From Pseudomonas sp. (GTDB lineage Bacteria; Pseudomonadota; Gammaproteobacteria; Pseudomonadales; Pseudomonadaceae), in NCBI RefSeq assembly GCF_030698175.1, contig NZ_JAUYNT010000006.1:124001-188000 (forward strand): 64,000 bases of DNA. The letters run 5' to 3'. A program made the translations under genes and the position numbers. The notes below the pieces were generated by a model, which saw only the letters and a program-made list of their open reading frames with translations, had not been told where the DNA came from and did no database searches. Positions 27,013 through 35,852 of the stretch are shown here, one piece after another. Each line of letters starts with the position of its first letter. Positions within the stretch are counted from its first letter, which is position 1.

Positions 27013-28953
27013 ATGCGCTCTCGCCTGTTAAGCCTGTTTCCCAGCGTCCTGCTTGCCTCTTTCTGCCTGCTACCCACCCTGGCTGACGCGCAAGCGGTGA
27101 GCTTGCTGCAACAACGCCAGTATTACGACGAGGCCAAACTGGCGCTCAGCAAGGGCGACGGTGGACCTTATCGGCGTTATACCAACGCCTTGCAGGATTA
27201 CCCGCTCACGCCGTATCTGGCCTATGACGAGCTCACCGCACGGCTGAAAACCGCTAGCAATGGCGAGATCGAAGCATTTCTGGCCGAGCACGGCGATCTG
27301 CCCCAAGCCAATTGGATGAAGTTGCGCTGGTTGCGCTGGCTGGCCGAGCGCGGCGACTGGCAGCCCTTTGTGGCTCATTACGACCCCAAGCTGAACTTCA
27401 CCGAACTGGACTGCCTCAATGGTCAATATCAGCTCAGCCACGGCTTGACTGCGGCGGGCAATGCCAGCGCGGAAAAACTCTGGCTGGTGGGTAAGTCGCA
27501 GCCCAAAGCCTGTGACACCTTATTCGATCAGTGGGCGAGCACCGGCCAACTCACCGAAAATAAGCGCTGGCAACGCCTGAAACTGGCCGCTGAAGCGCGC
27601 AACTATTCTCTGGCCAGCCACCTGGCGACCCAACTGCCCAGTCTGGGCAAACAAGGCGCCTTGCTGATTGAAGTGGCGCAAAACCCGGCATTACTGAACA
27701 AGACCGAGCGCTTTACTCCGGCCAGCCAGGCGATGGCCGACGTGGTGGGCTTAGGTTTGCGCCGCCTGGCCCGCCAAGACCCAGAAAAAACCTTGAGCCT
27801 GCTGGACACCTACGCCCTTAGGTTGTCGTTCTCCAAGAGTGAAAAAGTCGCCATCGCCCGTGAAATCGGCCTGACCCTGGCCAAGCGTTTCGACAGCCGG
27901 GCACTGCCGATCATGGCCAAATACGACCCAGAGCTACTCGACAACAACGTTTCCGAGTGGCGTGCCCGCTTGCTGCTGCGCCTCGGCCGCTGGGATGAGG
28001 CCTACCAGCTCACCCTGCAGTTGCCACCGGAGCTGGCCAATACCAACCGCTGGCGTTACTGGCAAGCGCGCAGCCTGCAATTGGCCCAACCGCAAAGCCA
28101 GCAAGCCATCAGCCTCTATCAACCCGTCGCCAATGAGCGCGACTTTTACGGTTTTATGTCGGCTGATCGCCTGCAAAGCCCTTATCAGCTGAATAACAAA
28201 CCGCTGGTATTAAGCTCGCAACTCACCGAGAAGGTCCGCAACACCCCAGGCATCCGCCGCGCACTGGAGTTCCATGCCCGCGGCCAGATCGTCGATGGGC
28301 GCCGTGAGTGGTACAACGTCACGCGCTCATTTAGCCGCGACGAGATGGTCGCCCAGGCGCGAATCGCCTATGACATGCAGTGGTACTTCCCGGCCATCCA
28401 CACCATCAGCCAGGCAAAGTATTGGGACGACTTGGACATCCGTTTCCCCATGGCCTATCAAGGCAGCCTGACCAGCGCCGCCAAAGCCCGCAGCCTGCAG
28501 TCGAGCTGGGTGTTTGCCATCACCCGTCAGGAAAGCGCCTTTATGAATGATGCCCGCTCCGGCGTTGGCGCCAGCGGCCTAATGCAACTGATGCCGGCCA
28601 CCGCCAAGGAGACCGCCAAGCGCTTCAACATCCCGCTGGCTTCGCCGCAGCACGTGCTTAACCCCGACACCAACATCCAGCTCGGCGCCGCCTACCTGAG
28701 CCAGATCCACGGCCAGTTCAACGGCAATCGAATACTCGCCACCGCCGCCTACAACGCCGGCCCCAGCCGCGTGCGGCAGTGGCTCAAAGGCGCCAACCAC
28801 CTGCCTTTCGATGTGTGGGTAGAAACCATTCCCTTCGATGAAACCCGCCAATACGTGCAGAACGTACTGTCCTACTCGGTCATCTACGGCAAGAAACTCA
28901 ACAACCCGCAGCCGCTGGTGGACTGGCACGAACGCTTCTTCGATGACCAGTAA
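27013..28953 (+). CDS. slt: Soluble lytic murein transglycosylase
   Basis: A periplasmic enzyme that cleaves the glycan strands of peptidoglycan to 1,6-anhydromuropeptides. The 646-residue protein has a signal peptide (MRSRLLSLFPSVLLASFCLL, cleavage near ADAQA), a long helical superhelix as in Slt70, and a C-terminal SLT domain. The catalytic glutamate is E507 in RQESAF, followed by ASGLMQLMPATAKETAKR and a GAAYLSQIHGQF-AYNAGPSRVRQW stretch. The start at 27013 was chosen as the one with the signal peptide; a longer frame adds 16 residues. A palindromic repeat begins right after its stop. Confidence 0.95.
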   Translation: MRSRLLSLFPSVLLASFCLLPTLADAQAVSLLQQRQYYDEAKLALSKGDGGPYRRYTNALQDYPLTPYLAYDELTARLKTASNGEIEAFLAEHGDLPQANWMKLRWLRWLAERGDWQPFVAHYDPKLNFTELDCLNGQYQLSHGLTAAGNASAEKLWLVGKSQPKACDTLFDQWASTGQLTENKRWQRLKLAAEARNYSLASHLATQLPSLGKQGALLIEVAQNPALLNKTERFTPASQAMADVVGLGLRRLARQDPEKTLSLLDTYALRLSFSKSEKVAIAREIGLTLAKRFDSRALPIMAKYDPELLDNNVSEWRARLLLRLGRWDEAYQLTLQLPPELANTNRWRYWQARSLQLAQPQSQQAISLYQPVANERDFYGFMSADRLQSPYQLNNKPLVLSSQLTEKVRNTPGIRRALEFHARGQIVDGRREWYNVTRSFSRDEMVAQARIAYDMQWYFPAIHTISQAKYWDDLDIRFPMAYQGSLTSAAKARSLQSSWVFAITRQESAFMNDARSGVGASGLMQLMPATAKETAKRFNIPLASPQHVLNPDTNIQLGAAYLSQIHGQFNGNRILATAAYNAGPSRVRQWLKGANHLPFDVWVETIPFDETRQYVQNVLSYSVIYGKKLNNPQPLVDWHERFFDDQ

Positions 28954-28956
28954 TTT

Positions 28957-29120
28957 GTAGGGTGGGTTAGGCGCATGACCACGGGCTATCTGTTGCTGCG
29001 TAGTCAGTTGCGCCGTAACCCACCAGATGGGGCAGGCCGATCACCGCTTGGTGGGTTACGTGGCGCACACATTGCGCAGTTGATTTTCAAATCCTGCTCT
29101 ACGCCACTAACCCACCCTAC
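28957..29120. repeat. 164-bp palindromic repeat, GTAGGGTGGGTTAG ends
   Basis: Perfect 14-bp terminal inverted repeats GTAGGGTGGGTTAG (28957-28970) and CTAACCCACCCTAC (29107-29120) enclose a second inverted pair (GTAACCCACCA and TGGTGGGTTAC). The type is common in intergenic DNA of many proteobacteria. It fills the whole gap between slt and the convergent MOSC gene, beginning three bases after the slt stop and providing the TAG stop of the MOSC gene. Confidence 0.85.
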
Positions 29121-29923
29121 TCCAGCACTTCAACCGCCATCCCCACCGCTAACTCGCCGGGGCCGCTGTGCAGCAGGTTCTGGCCGAAATACACTTCGCC
29201 ATCACGCTCACGGTAAGTTTTCAGCGTCGCTAACGGCTCACGATCCGCGCTGCGTAAACCCGTCAGCGGATCGAGGGTAGTCATGATGCAGCGCGAGCAG
29301 CCCTTGACCAGGCGAAACTCCAGCGCGCCAATGCGGATACGTTTCCAGCTGTCTTCGGCGTAGGCGGCGCTGCCGCTGATGACCAGGTTGGGCCGAAAGC
29401 GCAGCATCTCCAGTGGGCGACCGACCCGCGCTGACAGATCGTCCAGCGATGCCTGGCCGATCAGCAACAACGGGAAACCATCGGCAAAACCGACCCGATC
29501 ACCAACCTTGGCGTAGTCTGGATCGACCTGCCGGGCACGCTCTGCCGGCACCTGCACCAGACGACAAGGCCGGTCCAGCCAGTCACTCAACCAGAGCGCG
29601 GCCGCATCACCGGCATCCGGCACCTGCAGGCTATCGCCCCAGACGGTCACGGCGCGCAACTTGGCAGCCGCGCTCGGCAGCGCCACCAGCAGATCAGTGC
29701 GACCGGCGACACTTAGGCGCAAATGCTGCGCGTCCAGCCATTGCGCCTTAAGCTGGGTGAGCTGCCCCAGCAGCCGCTGAGTTAGAAATCGCCCATTAGC
29801 GGCATCGACTATCATCCAGCGACGATCACCGCTCAGCCCCAAGGTATCCAATTGAGCCAGCTGTAGACTTTCACCGACCGCGGATTTCAGCGGAAAACGA
29901 TACAAAGCACTGAGACTTAACAT
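29117..29923 (-). CDS. MOSC domain protein (YcbX-like)
   Basis: The 268-residue protein has an N-terminal MOSC beta-barrel domain (MLSLSALYRFPLKSAVGESL) and a C-terminal MOSC domain with the conserved cysteine in VKGCSRCIMTTLDPLTG and the final FGQNLLHSGPGELAVGM. YcbX-like proteins are molybdenum enzymes that detoxify N-hydroxylated bases. It has no ferredoxin domain at the C-terminus, unlike E. coli YcbX. The stop codon lies in the end of the palindromic repeat 28957-29120. It is divergent from the lipoprotein gene, with 25 bases between the chosen starts. Confidence 0.88.
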   Translation of the reverse strand: MLSLSALYRFPLKSAVGESLQLAQLDTLGLSGDRRWMIVDAANGRFLTQRLLGQLTQLKAQWLDAQHLRLSVAGRTDLLVALPSAAAKLRAVTVWGDSLQVPDAGDAAALWLSDWLDRPCRLVQVPAERARQVDPDYAKVGDRVGFADGFPLLLIGQASLDDLSARVGRPLEMLRFRPNLVISGSAAYAEDSWKRIRIGALEFRLVKGCSRCIMTTLDPLTGLRSADREPLATLKTYRERDGEVYFGQNLLHSGPGELAVGMAVEVLE

Positions 29924-29948
29924 GCACAAACTTCCTGAACTGAAGAAC

Positions 29949-30395
29949 ATGACCGCACAAGCTACCCGAGCTTATCCAGTTTTGGCACTGGGACTGTTAC
30001 TCAGTGCCTGCAGCGGCACCCCGCCAACCGACCTTGGCGTGCACGGGGGGCACCTGAGGGACTGCCCGCCAAGCCCCAATTGCGTCAGCAGTCAAGCCAC
30101 CGACAGTGAGCACCAGATCGCGCCGTTGCCGCTCAGTGACGACCCGGCGCAGACCCGCGCCCGGCTCTTGACCCTGCTCGCCAGCCTGCCGCAAGCCAAG
30201 CTCGTGGCTCAGCAAGACAACTACCTGAGGGCAGAATTTACCAGCCAGATCATGGGTTTTGTCGATGACGTGGAGTTTTTGCTTGGCCCGCAGGCCATCG
30301 AGGTGCGCTCGGCATCGCGCTTGGGACGTTCAGATTTTGGCGTTAATCGTGAGCGGGTGGAACAACTGCGTCAGCAGTTGAGCCGCCCCGAATGA
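29949..30395 (+). CDS. DUF1499 lipoprotein
   Basis: The 148-residue product starts MTAQATRAYPVLALGLLLSA and then CSGTPP, a lipoprotein signal with LSAC lipobox. The mature part has the DUF1499 signature CPPSPNCVSSQATDSEHQIA and AEFTSQIMGFVDDVEFLLG. The family has no established function. A start 27 bases upstream is possible but would overlap the start codon of the divergent MOSC gene; the chosen Met gives a normal lipoprotein signal peptide. Confidence 0.85.
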   Translation: MTAQATRAYPVLALGLLLSACSGTPPTDLGVHGGHLRDCPPSPNCVSSQATDSEHQIAPLPLSDDPAQTRARLLTLLASLPQAKLVAQQDNYLRAEFTSQIMGFVDDVEFLLGPQAIEVRSASRLGRSDFGVNRERVEQLRQQLSRPE

Positions 30396-30423
30396 CGCCG
30401 CGCCTCAGGCTGTGTGGCGCAGC

Positions 30424-31350
30424 TTACTCGTCGAGCAGTAGCCGCTGACGAACCATTTCCACCAACTTGTCGGGCTGAAACTTGGACAGAAAATCGTCGC
30501 AGCCAACCTTCTTCACCATCGCCTCGTTGAAGCTGCCGGACAGCGAAGTGTGCATCACCACGTACAAGTCCTTCAGGCGCGGGTCGTTGCGAATTTCGGT
30601 GGTCAGCCGATAGCCATCCATCTCCGGCATTTCCGCATCGGTAATCACCATCAGCAGTTTTGCCTGCACGTCGACGCCGGCATCTGCCCACTTTTGCAGC
30701 AGGTTTAAGGCCTTTAATCCGTCGCCGGCCGAATGGGTTTTAATATCCAATTGCGCCATGGTGTCTTTGAGCTGATTCATCGCCACCCGCGAGTCATCGA
30801 CCAGCAGCACTTCACGACCACGGGCCTTATCCAGCAGCGGATCTTCGAGTTTCTCGGCGGAAATTTTGCTGCTCATCGGCGAGATTTCCGAGAGCACTTT
30901 CTCGACATCAATCACCTCGACAATCTGATCATCGACCTTGGTGATGGCCGTTAAATAATGCTGACGGCCGGCGCCACCGGGCGGCGGCATCACCGCCTCC
31001 CAGTTGAGGTTAAGAATGCGCTCCACCCCGCCAACCAAAAACGCCTGCACCGAGCGATTGTATTCGGTGACGATAATGGTGCTGGTTGCACTCGGCACTT
31101 GCGCGCGCATGCCAATGGCTTGCGACAGGTCGATTACCGGCAAGGTGTGACCCCGCAAGTTCACCACCCCGCAGACGAACGGATGGCGCTGCGGCATCAG
31201 GGTCAGCTTGGGCAGCTGCAACACTTCCTGCACTTTGAACACGTTGATGGCAAATAACTGCCGACCGGCCAAACGAAACATTAAAATTTCGAGACGGTTA
31301 GCGCCAACCAACTGGGTACGTTGATTTACTGAGTCGAGAATGCCGGCCAT
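30424..31350 (-). CDS. cheV: Chemotaxis protein CheV
   Basis: A 308-residue coupling protein: residues 1-165 are a CheW-type domain (FAINVFKVQEVLQLPKLTLM; GVVNLRGHTLPVIDLSQAIG) and residues 178-308 a receiver domain with D185-D186 (LLVDDSRVA), the phospho-acceptor D238 (VITDAEMPEMDG) and the K-residue near the end. CheV links chemoreceptors to CheA. Of two adjacent ATG codons, 31350 lies six bases after AGGAG and is preferred. No other chemotaxis gene is nearby. Confidence 0.95.
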   Translation of the reverse strand: MAGILDSVNQRTQLVGANRLEILMFRLAGRQLFAINVFKVQEVLQLPKLTLMPQRHPFVCGVVNLRGHTLPVIDLSQAIGMRAQVPSATSTIIVTEYNRSVQAFLVGGVERILNLNWEAVMPPPGGAGRQHYLTAITKVDDQIVEVIDVEKVLSEISPMSSKISAEKLEDPLLDKARGREVLLVDDSRVAMNQLKDTMAQLDIKTHSAGDGLKALNLLQKWADAGVDVQAKLLMVITDAEMPEMDGYRLTTEIRNDPRLKDLYVVMHTSLSGSFNEAMVKKVGCDDFLSKFQPDKLVEMVRQRLLLDE

Positions 31351-31503
31351 CATGCGCTCCTGTTCACTTTATCTATCTAGCCTAGCTCAAATAGCCATAG
31401 GCCAATGTATCGGCCATGCGTGCTGCATCTGAAGGCGCACGACGGTAAACCATCATGCGCGAAGCCCGGAGCAGAGGCTAGCCTGAGTGGCCATTGAACC
31501 TTT

Positions 31504-32400
31504 CTAGTCGCGCAACAGCGGTGAATCCACCGGTAAATGTACCCGTAAGGCTGCCGGCATGGCCGCAAACCGCAAGCGACTGCTCTCCATCGGCTCGCCG
31601 TCCAGGTTCATGTCCAGTCCTTCGGGGGCCTCGATTTCCAACCAGGGCAAACGGGCGCTCAGGGCCACGCTTTGCAAGCCGTTGATGCCGCCAGACAGCA
31701 GCGTGCCGAGGGTACCGACCACATCCGCAGGGGCCGGCACTATGCACACATCCAGCAAACCATCATTGACCCGCGCCTGCGGGCAGAGCAGATGCCCGCC
31801 ACCGGCCTGACGACCATTGCCGATACCCAGGGCGAGAAACTCGCCCTCCCAGCTAAAGCCCGGCCCACTGAAGCGGCCAAAGGATGAATGCACTTCGGCG
31901 AAACGGGTCAAGCCGGTGAGAAAATATGCCGCTCCACCGAGCACGCGCTTGAGTTCTTCCGAAGTATTGGCGGTGACGTTGGAACCAAAGCCGCCGGTTG
32001 CCATATTGAGAAATACCTGGCCGTCGACCTCGCCCAGGTCGATCGCCTGCGCCGGCTCATCCAACAGCGCCAGCGCCGCCAGGGGCTCGAGCGCAACCCC
32101 GGCGGCACGGGCAAAATCGTTGGCCGTACCCAGCGGCAACAGCGCCAGACTGGCCGTGGCTTTAGCTTGCACCATCGCCTCGACCACATCGCGCAGGGTG
32201 CCATCGCCACCACCGGCAATCAGGATGGGATAACCCACCTGCAGCGCCTCGTTGACCAGCCGCTGGGCATCGCCGGCTTCCCAGGTCAGGCGTACATCCA
32301 GCTGCCAGCCCTCCTCACGGCGCGCCGTCACCGCAGAGCGCACCTCGTTGTTGAGGGCTTGCTTGCCGTGCAAGATCAACAAGGCTTTACGTTCGTGCAT
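31504..32400 (-). CDS. YegS-like lipid kinase
   Basis: The 298-residue product belongs to the diacylglycerol-kinase catalytic family: ILIAGGGDGTLRDVVEAMVQ (the GGDGT nucleotide motif), LLPLGTANDFARAAG, and NMATGGFGSNVTANTS. It ends with the second-domain signature EGLDMNLDGEPMESSRLRF. YegS phosphorylates phosphatidylglycerol in vitro. ATG at 32400 is preceded by GAGGGAG. It lies between cheV and the FGGY kinase, all on the minus strand. Confidence 0.92.
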   Translation of the reverse strand: MHERKALLILHGKQALNNEVRSAVTARREEGWQLDVRLTWEAGDAQRLVNEALQVGYPILIAGGGDGTLRDVVEAMVQAKATASLALLPLGTANDFARAAGVALEPLAALALLDEPAQAIDLGEVDGQVFLNMATGGFGSNVTANTSEELKRVLGGAAYFLTGLTRFAEVHSSFGRFSGPGFSWEGEFLALGIGNGRQAGGGHLLCPQARVNDGLLDVCIVPAPADVVGTLGTLLSGGINGLQSVALSARLPWLEIEAPEGLDMNLDGEPMESSRLRFAAMPAALRVHLPVDSPLLRD

Positions 32401-32555
32401 TGCAGCTCCCTCGAGGCACCGGCCTGGACAGCCCGCATCATGGCCCTATACGGGGCACGGGCGCATCCTTTGATGCTGTGCGAACGGGCATCAAGTCAAT
32501 CGAAGTGTTTCAACCACTAACGGCATAGTCGTTTTCAACGACCCGCTAAACCACC

Positions 32556-34115
32556 TTAGGCCGGGTAACCGGTGATCTCGCGAATGCTCTGATACAGCGG
32601 CTTAAGCTGCTTGTACATGCGCTGATAAACCTCCGTGTACAGCCGTTCATAGGTTTGCTGCGCCTCGGGCTGCGGCAGAAAAACCTGACCGACGCGGGTC
32701 ATGGCGGCAATCGCAGTAGTGAAGTCCGGATGCAGGCCAAGGCCCACGGCACAATCAATCGCGGCGCCCAAACCGGAGGTTTCATAGGTGTGCGGACGCT
32801 CGGCGGGTAGGCCAAAAATATCCGCCGTCAGCTGCATCGCCGCATCGCTTTGCGAGCCGCCACCGGAGACGCGCAGCCGTAGAATCTTGGTGCCGGAACG
32901 CTTCTCGATTTTCTCTTTGCCTTGGCGCAGGGCGTAAGCCAGGCCCTCGAGAATCGCCCGGTACAGATGGGCGCGGGTGTGCACGTCGCCGAAACCGATG
33001 ATCGAGCCCTTGGCCTCCAGCCCCGGCTCGCGAATACCCGGTGACCAGTAAGGTTGCAGCATCAAGCCCATGGAGCCGGCCGGCACGCTATTGACCAGCT
33101 CATCGAACAGCGTCTCCGGCGCCACGCCCAGCTCGGTGCCGCGCTGCATCTCGCGCAGGCCGAACTGTTGTTTGAACCAGCTAACCATCCAGAAACCGCG
33201 AAAAATCATCACCTCGGTGTTGAAGTGATCGGGAATCGCCGAGGGGTATGGCGGGATCAGCGGGATGGTTTCCAGGTACTTGCTGCGGGTGGTGTTGATG
33301 GTCGCGGTGGTGCCATAGGACAGGCAGGCGGTGCTCGCCTCGACGCCACCGGAGCCAATCACTTCGCAGGCCTTGTCGGCCCCGGCGGCGATCAGCGGCA
33401 AACCTTCAGGAATCCCAGTGTGACGGCTGGCCTCGGCACTGACATGACCAAGCAGTTCGCCGGGTTTGCACAAGTCGGGTAACTGCTCGCGACGGATCGG
33501 CATCGCCTGCCATTTCCAGTCGCGCGGCGCGGCCCACTTCAAACGCTTGTAGTCGAACGGCAAATAGGCCACGCAGCAGGCCACCGAGTCGACAAACTTG
33601 CCGGTCATGCGATGGGTCAAAAAACCCGACAACAGCAGCATCTTGTGGGTCTTGGCCCAGATTTCCGGCTGTTCCTGGGCGATCCAATTGACTTCGGCCT
33701 GAGCGCGAAAGTAATCCACCGTCGCCTCCTCGCCGATCAACTTGAACAGCCAGCCCCAGGGGCCCTTGATCTTGCCACGCACGGCGGCGCGACGCTGATC
33801 GAGCCAGAGCATCGCCGGGCGCAGCGGTTTGCCTTGTTCATCGACATTAATCAGGGTGCCGCGCTGGGTAGTCAGCGACACGCCCTTGATCTGCGCCTTG
33901 TCGATCTTCACCTCTTCCCAGAGCAGCCGGCAGGCCTCACCGAGGCTGGCCCAGTAATATTCCGGGTCTTGCTCGGCCCAGCCGGGCTGGGTCGAATAGT
34001 AGGCCTCAAGCTCGACCTTACCTTTGCCGAGCAAATTGCCTTCAAGGTCAAACAACAGGGCGCGCACGCTCTGGGTGCCATTGTCGATGGCCAGCAAATA
34101 GCTTTGGTCGCTCAA
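32556..34115 (-). CDS. FGGY-family carbohydrate kinase (glycerol/xylulose kinase-like)
   Basis: The 519-residue protein has the two-domain FGGY fold: [20 protein letters not shown] (phosphate-1), [20 protein letters not shown], the sugar-site [14 protein letters not shown] region, [13 protein letters not shown] (phosphate-2) and [20 protein letters not shown] (adenosine). It does not look like a standard glpK, and the substrate is unknown. The start is TTG at 34115 with AGGA seven bases upstream; a standard ATG in frame is absent near it. It is the third gene of the minus-strand operon oxidase - glpD-like - kinase, although a palindromic repeat (34156-34241) separates it from the glpD-like gene. 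Confidence 0.9.
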   Translation of the reverse strand: MSDQSYLLAIDNGTQSVRALLFDLEGNLLGKGKVELEAYYSTQPGWAEQDPEYYWASLGEACRLLWEEVKIDKAQIKGVSLTTQRGTLINVDEQGKPLRPAMLWLDQRRAAVRGKIKGPWGWLFKLIGEEATVDYFRAQAEVNWIAQEQPEIWAKTHKMLLLSGFLTHRMTGKFVDSVACCVAYLPFDYKRLKWAAPRDWKWQAMPIRREQLPDLCKPGELLGHVSAEASRHTGIPEGLPLIAAGADKACEVIGSGGVEASTACLSYGTTATINTTRSKYLETIPLIPPYPSAIPDHFNTEVMIFRGFWMVSWFKQQFGLREMQRGTELGVAPETLFDELVNSVPAGSMGLMLQPYWSPGIREPGLEAKGSIIGFGDVHTRAHLYRAILEGLAYALRQGKEKIEKRSGTKILRLRVSGGGSQSDAAMQLTADIFGLPAERPHTYETSGLGAAIDCAVGLGLHPDFTTAIAAMTRVGQVFLPQPEAQQTYERLYTEVYQRMYKQLKPLYQSIREITGYPA

Positions 34116-34155
34116 GACGCAATCCTTCTAGTGATTCGTTACAGCTTATTCAGTC

Positions 34156-34241
34156 GATGGGTATCGCTGCGCTCAACCCATCCTACGGTCTAGGGCCGAG
34201 CACAGAATTTGTAGGATGGGTGGAGCAAAGCGATACCCATC
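34156..34241. repeat. Palindromic repeat, GATGGGTATCGCT type, 31-bp arms
   Basis: Left arm 34156-34186 and right arm 34211-34241 are complementary over 31 bases with about three mismatches; both begin or end with GATGGGTATCGCT and contain CCCATCCTAC. The 24-base centre is not repeated. The last two bases of the right arm lie in the TGA stop of the glpD-like gene. Similar hairpin repeats are common in Pseudomonas intergenic DNA. Confidence 0.8.
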
Positions 34242-35850
34242 AGCCTTCTGCCGGCAGGCTGTAACAGCGCTGCCAAAGGCTTAAATAGTCCTGTTGCTCA
34301 CGCATCCAGCGGGCATCGTCCCAACCCAGGCGCGTCTGACACAGGCTGCGAATGCGCGGTAACTCGGCCAGCGCACCGCCAGCCAGCAACAGGCCCAGGC
34401 GGGTGCGGCGCAGCAGCAAGTCATCCAGATGCAGCACCAGTTCATGCTCGGCGGCAAAGGCCAACTCGGCCCACAAGGTCTCGGTAGCGCCCACCAACTC
34501 AGTGCCCACTTCGGCCACTGACTGCGCCACCTTTGGCAACTCGCGGCCATAACGACCGGCCAAACGGCGTTGCTGACTGTGACTGAGCCCCGCCAGCGGC
34601 AACTCAGGCTGCGGGCGAAACACCGCACTGCCCACATCAGTTACCGGTTGGCCGACAAAGGCGGCGCAGGCCTGCAGCACTTCCAGCGCCAGCAAGCGAA
34701 AGGTGGTCAGTTTGCCGCCAGCCAAGGTCACGCAACCGGGCTCAATCCACAGGGCGTGCTCACGCTTCTCATCGGAGGGTTTCTTGTCCGCCGTATTCGG
34801 CTGGCCATCGGTCACCACCGGCCGTACCCCGGCCCAGCTGGAGAGCACGTCCAAGCGCGTAATCTGCGCGTTGGCAAACTGCTGGGCGCAGGCGGCCAAC
34901 AGATACTCGACCTCGGTCGCGCTGATGCGGGCATCGGTATTCAGCCCCTCGACGTGATCCAGATCGGTGGTGCCAATCACGGTCGCACCTTCCCAAGGGA
35001 AGACGAATACCGGGCGGCCATCGGCGGCGTGCATAAAGCTCAAGGCATGGGCCAGCGGCAAGCGCCAGGCCGGCAACAGCAAATGGCTGCCGCGCAACGG
35101 GCGAATATGTTCCAGGCCGGTTTTGCGCCTTAACTCATCGGCCCAGGCGCCGGTGGCTTGGGCCACCGCGCGGCTGCGTAAACTAAGCTGCTGGCCGCTT
35201 TCGGCGTCCTCGACCACTACCCCGACCACCGCATCGTTTTCACGCAGTAGCTCAACCACCCGCAGGCCATTGACCGCCACGCCGCCGTCGCCACGGGCCT
35301 CGCCCAATACGCGCAGCACCAGCCGGGCGTCATCGGTAACCGCATCAAAAAACTGCGTAGCGCCGAGCAGTCCCTCCTCACGCAAACCCGGCAGCAAATA
35401 ACGCAATTGCTGCAGCGGGTAATAAAGATGATTGCGTTTGCCGGCCAGGGCGTCATACAGCGCCAGCAAACCGCCAAACACCTTGGGACCGGGGAAGCCG
35501 CCGCGATAATGCGGGAAGATAAAACTTAAGGGGTCCACCAACCCGGCCGCCTCGGTCAGCAAGCGCTGACGCTCGCGCACCGAATCGCGGGTCAAGGAAA
35601 ACTGGCCCTTGGCGATATAACGCAGACCGCCATGGACCATCTTCGAGGAGCGACTGGAGGTGCCCCAGGCAAAGTCGCGCTGCTCGATCAGCAGGCATTT
35701 CCAGCCGCGCCGGGCGGCTTCACGCAAAATCCCGGCGCCACTGATGCCGCCGCCGACCACAATTAAATCCCAGTCAGTCGCAGCCAGTTCCGGCAGCGCT
35801 TGCGCGCGCCACGCGGCGTTCCAGCAGCCGTCTTGCACAAGACCAGTCAT
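34240..35850 (-). CDS. FAD-dependent glycerol-3-phosphate dehydrogenase-like protein
   Basis: The 536-residue protein has the dinucleotide motif LIVVGGGISGAGILREAARR near the N-terminus, then CLLIEQRDFAWGTSSRSSKM and HGGLRYIAKGQFSLTRDSVR, typical of GlpD-like flavoproteins. The C-terminal DAO domain reads VTLAGGKLTTFRLLALEVL. It is one of a Pseudomonas-specific group next to an FGGY kinase and an alkyl-DHAP synthase-like oxidase, so it is probably not the main glpD. ATG at 35850 follows AGGA and lies two bases after the stop of the oxidase gene, showing tight coupling. Its stop overlaps the palindromic repeat at 34156-34241. Confidence 0.92.
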   Translation of the reverse strand: MTGLVQDGCWNAAWRAQALPELAATDWDLIVVGGGISGAGILREAARRGWKCLLIEQRDFAWGTSSRSSKMVHGGLRYIAKGQFSLTRDSVRERQRLLTEAAGLVDPLSFIFPHYRGGFPGPKVFGGLLALYDALAGKRNHLYYPLQQLRYLLPGLREEGLLGATQFFDAVTDDARLVLRVLGEARGDGGVAVNGLRVVELLRENDAVVGVVVEDAESGQQLSLRSRAVAQATGAWADELRRKTGLEHIRPLRGSHLLLPAWRLPLAHALSFMHAADGRPVFVFPWEGATVIGTTDLDHVEGLNTDARISATEVEYLLAACAQQFANAQITRLDVLSSWAGVRPVVTDGQPNTADKKPSDEKREHALWIEPGCVTLAGGKLTTFRLLALEVLQACAAFVGQPVTDVGSAVFRPQPELPLAGLSHSQQRRLAGRYGRELPKVAQSVAEVGTELVGATETLWAELAFAAEHELVLHLDDLLLRRTRLGLLLAGGALAELPRIRSLCQTRLGWDDARWMREQQDYLSLWQRCYSLPAEG

Positions 35851-35852
35851 GT

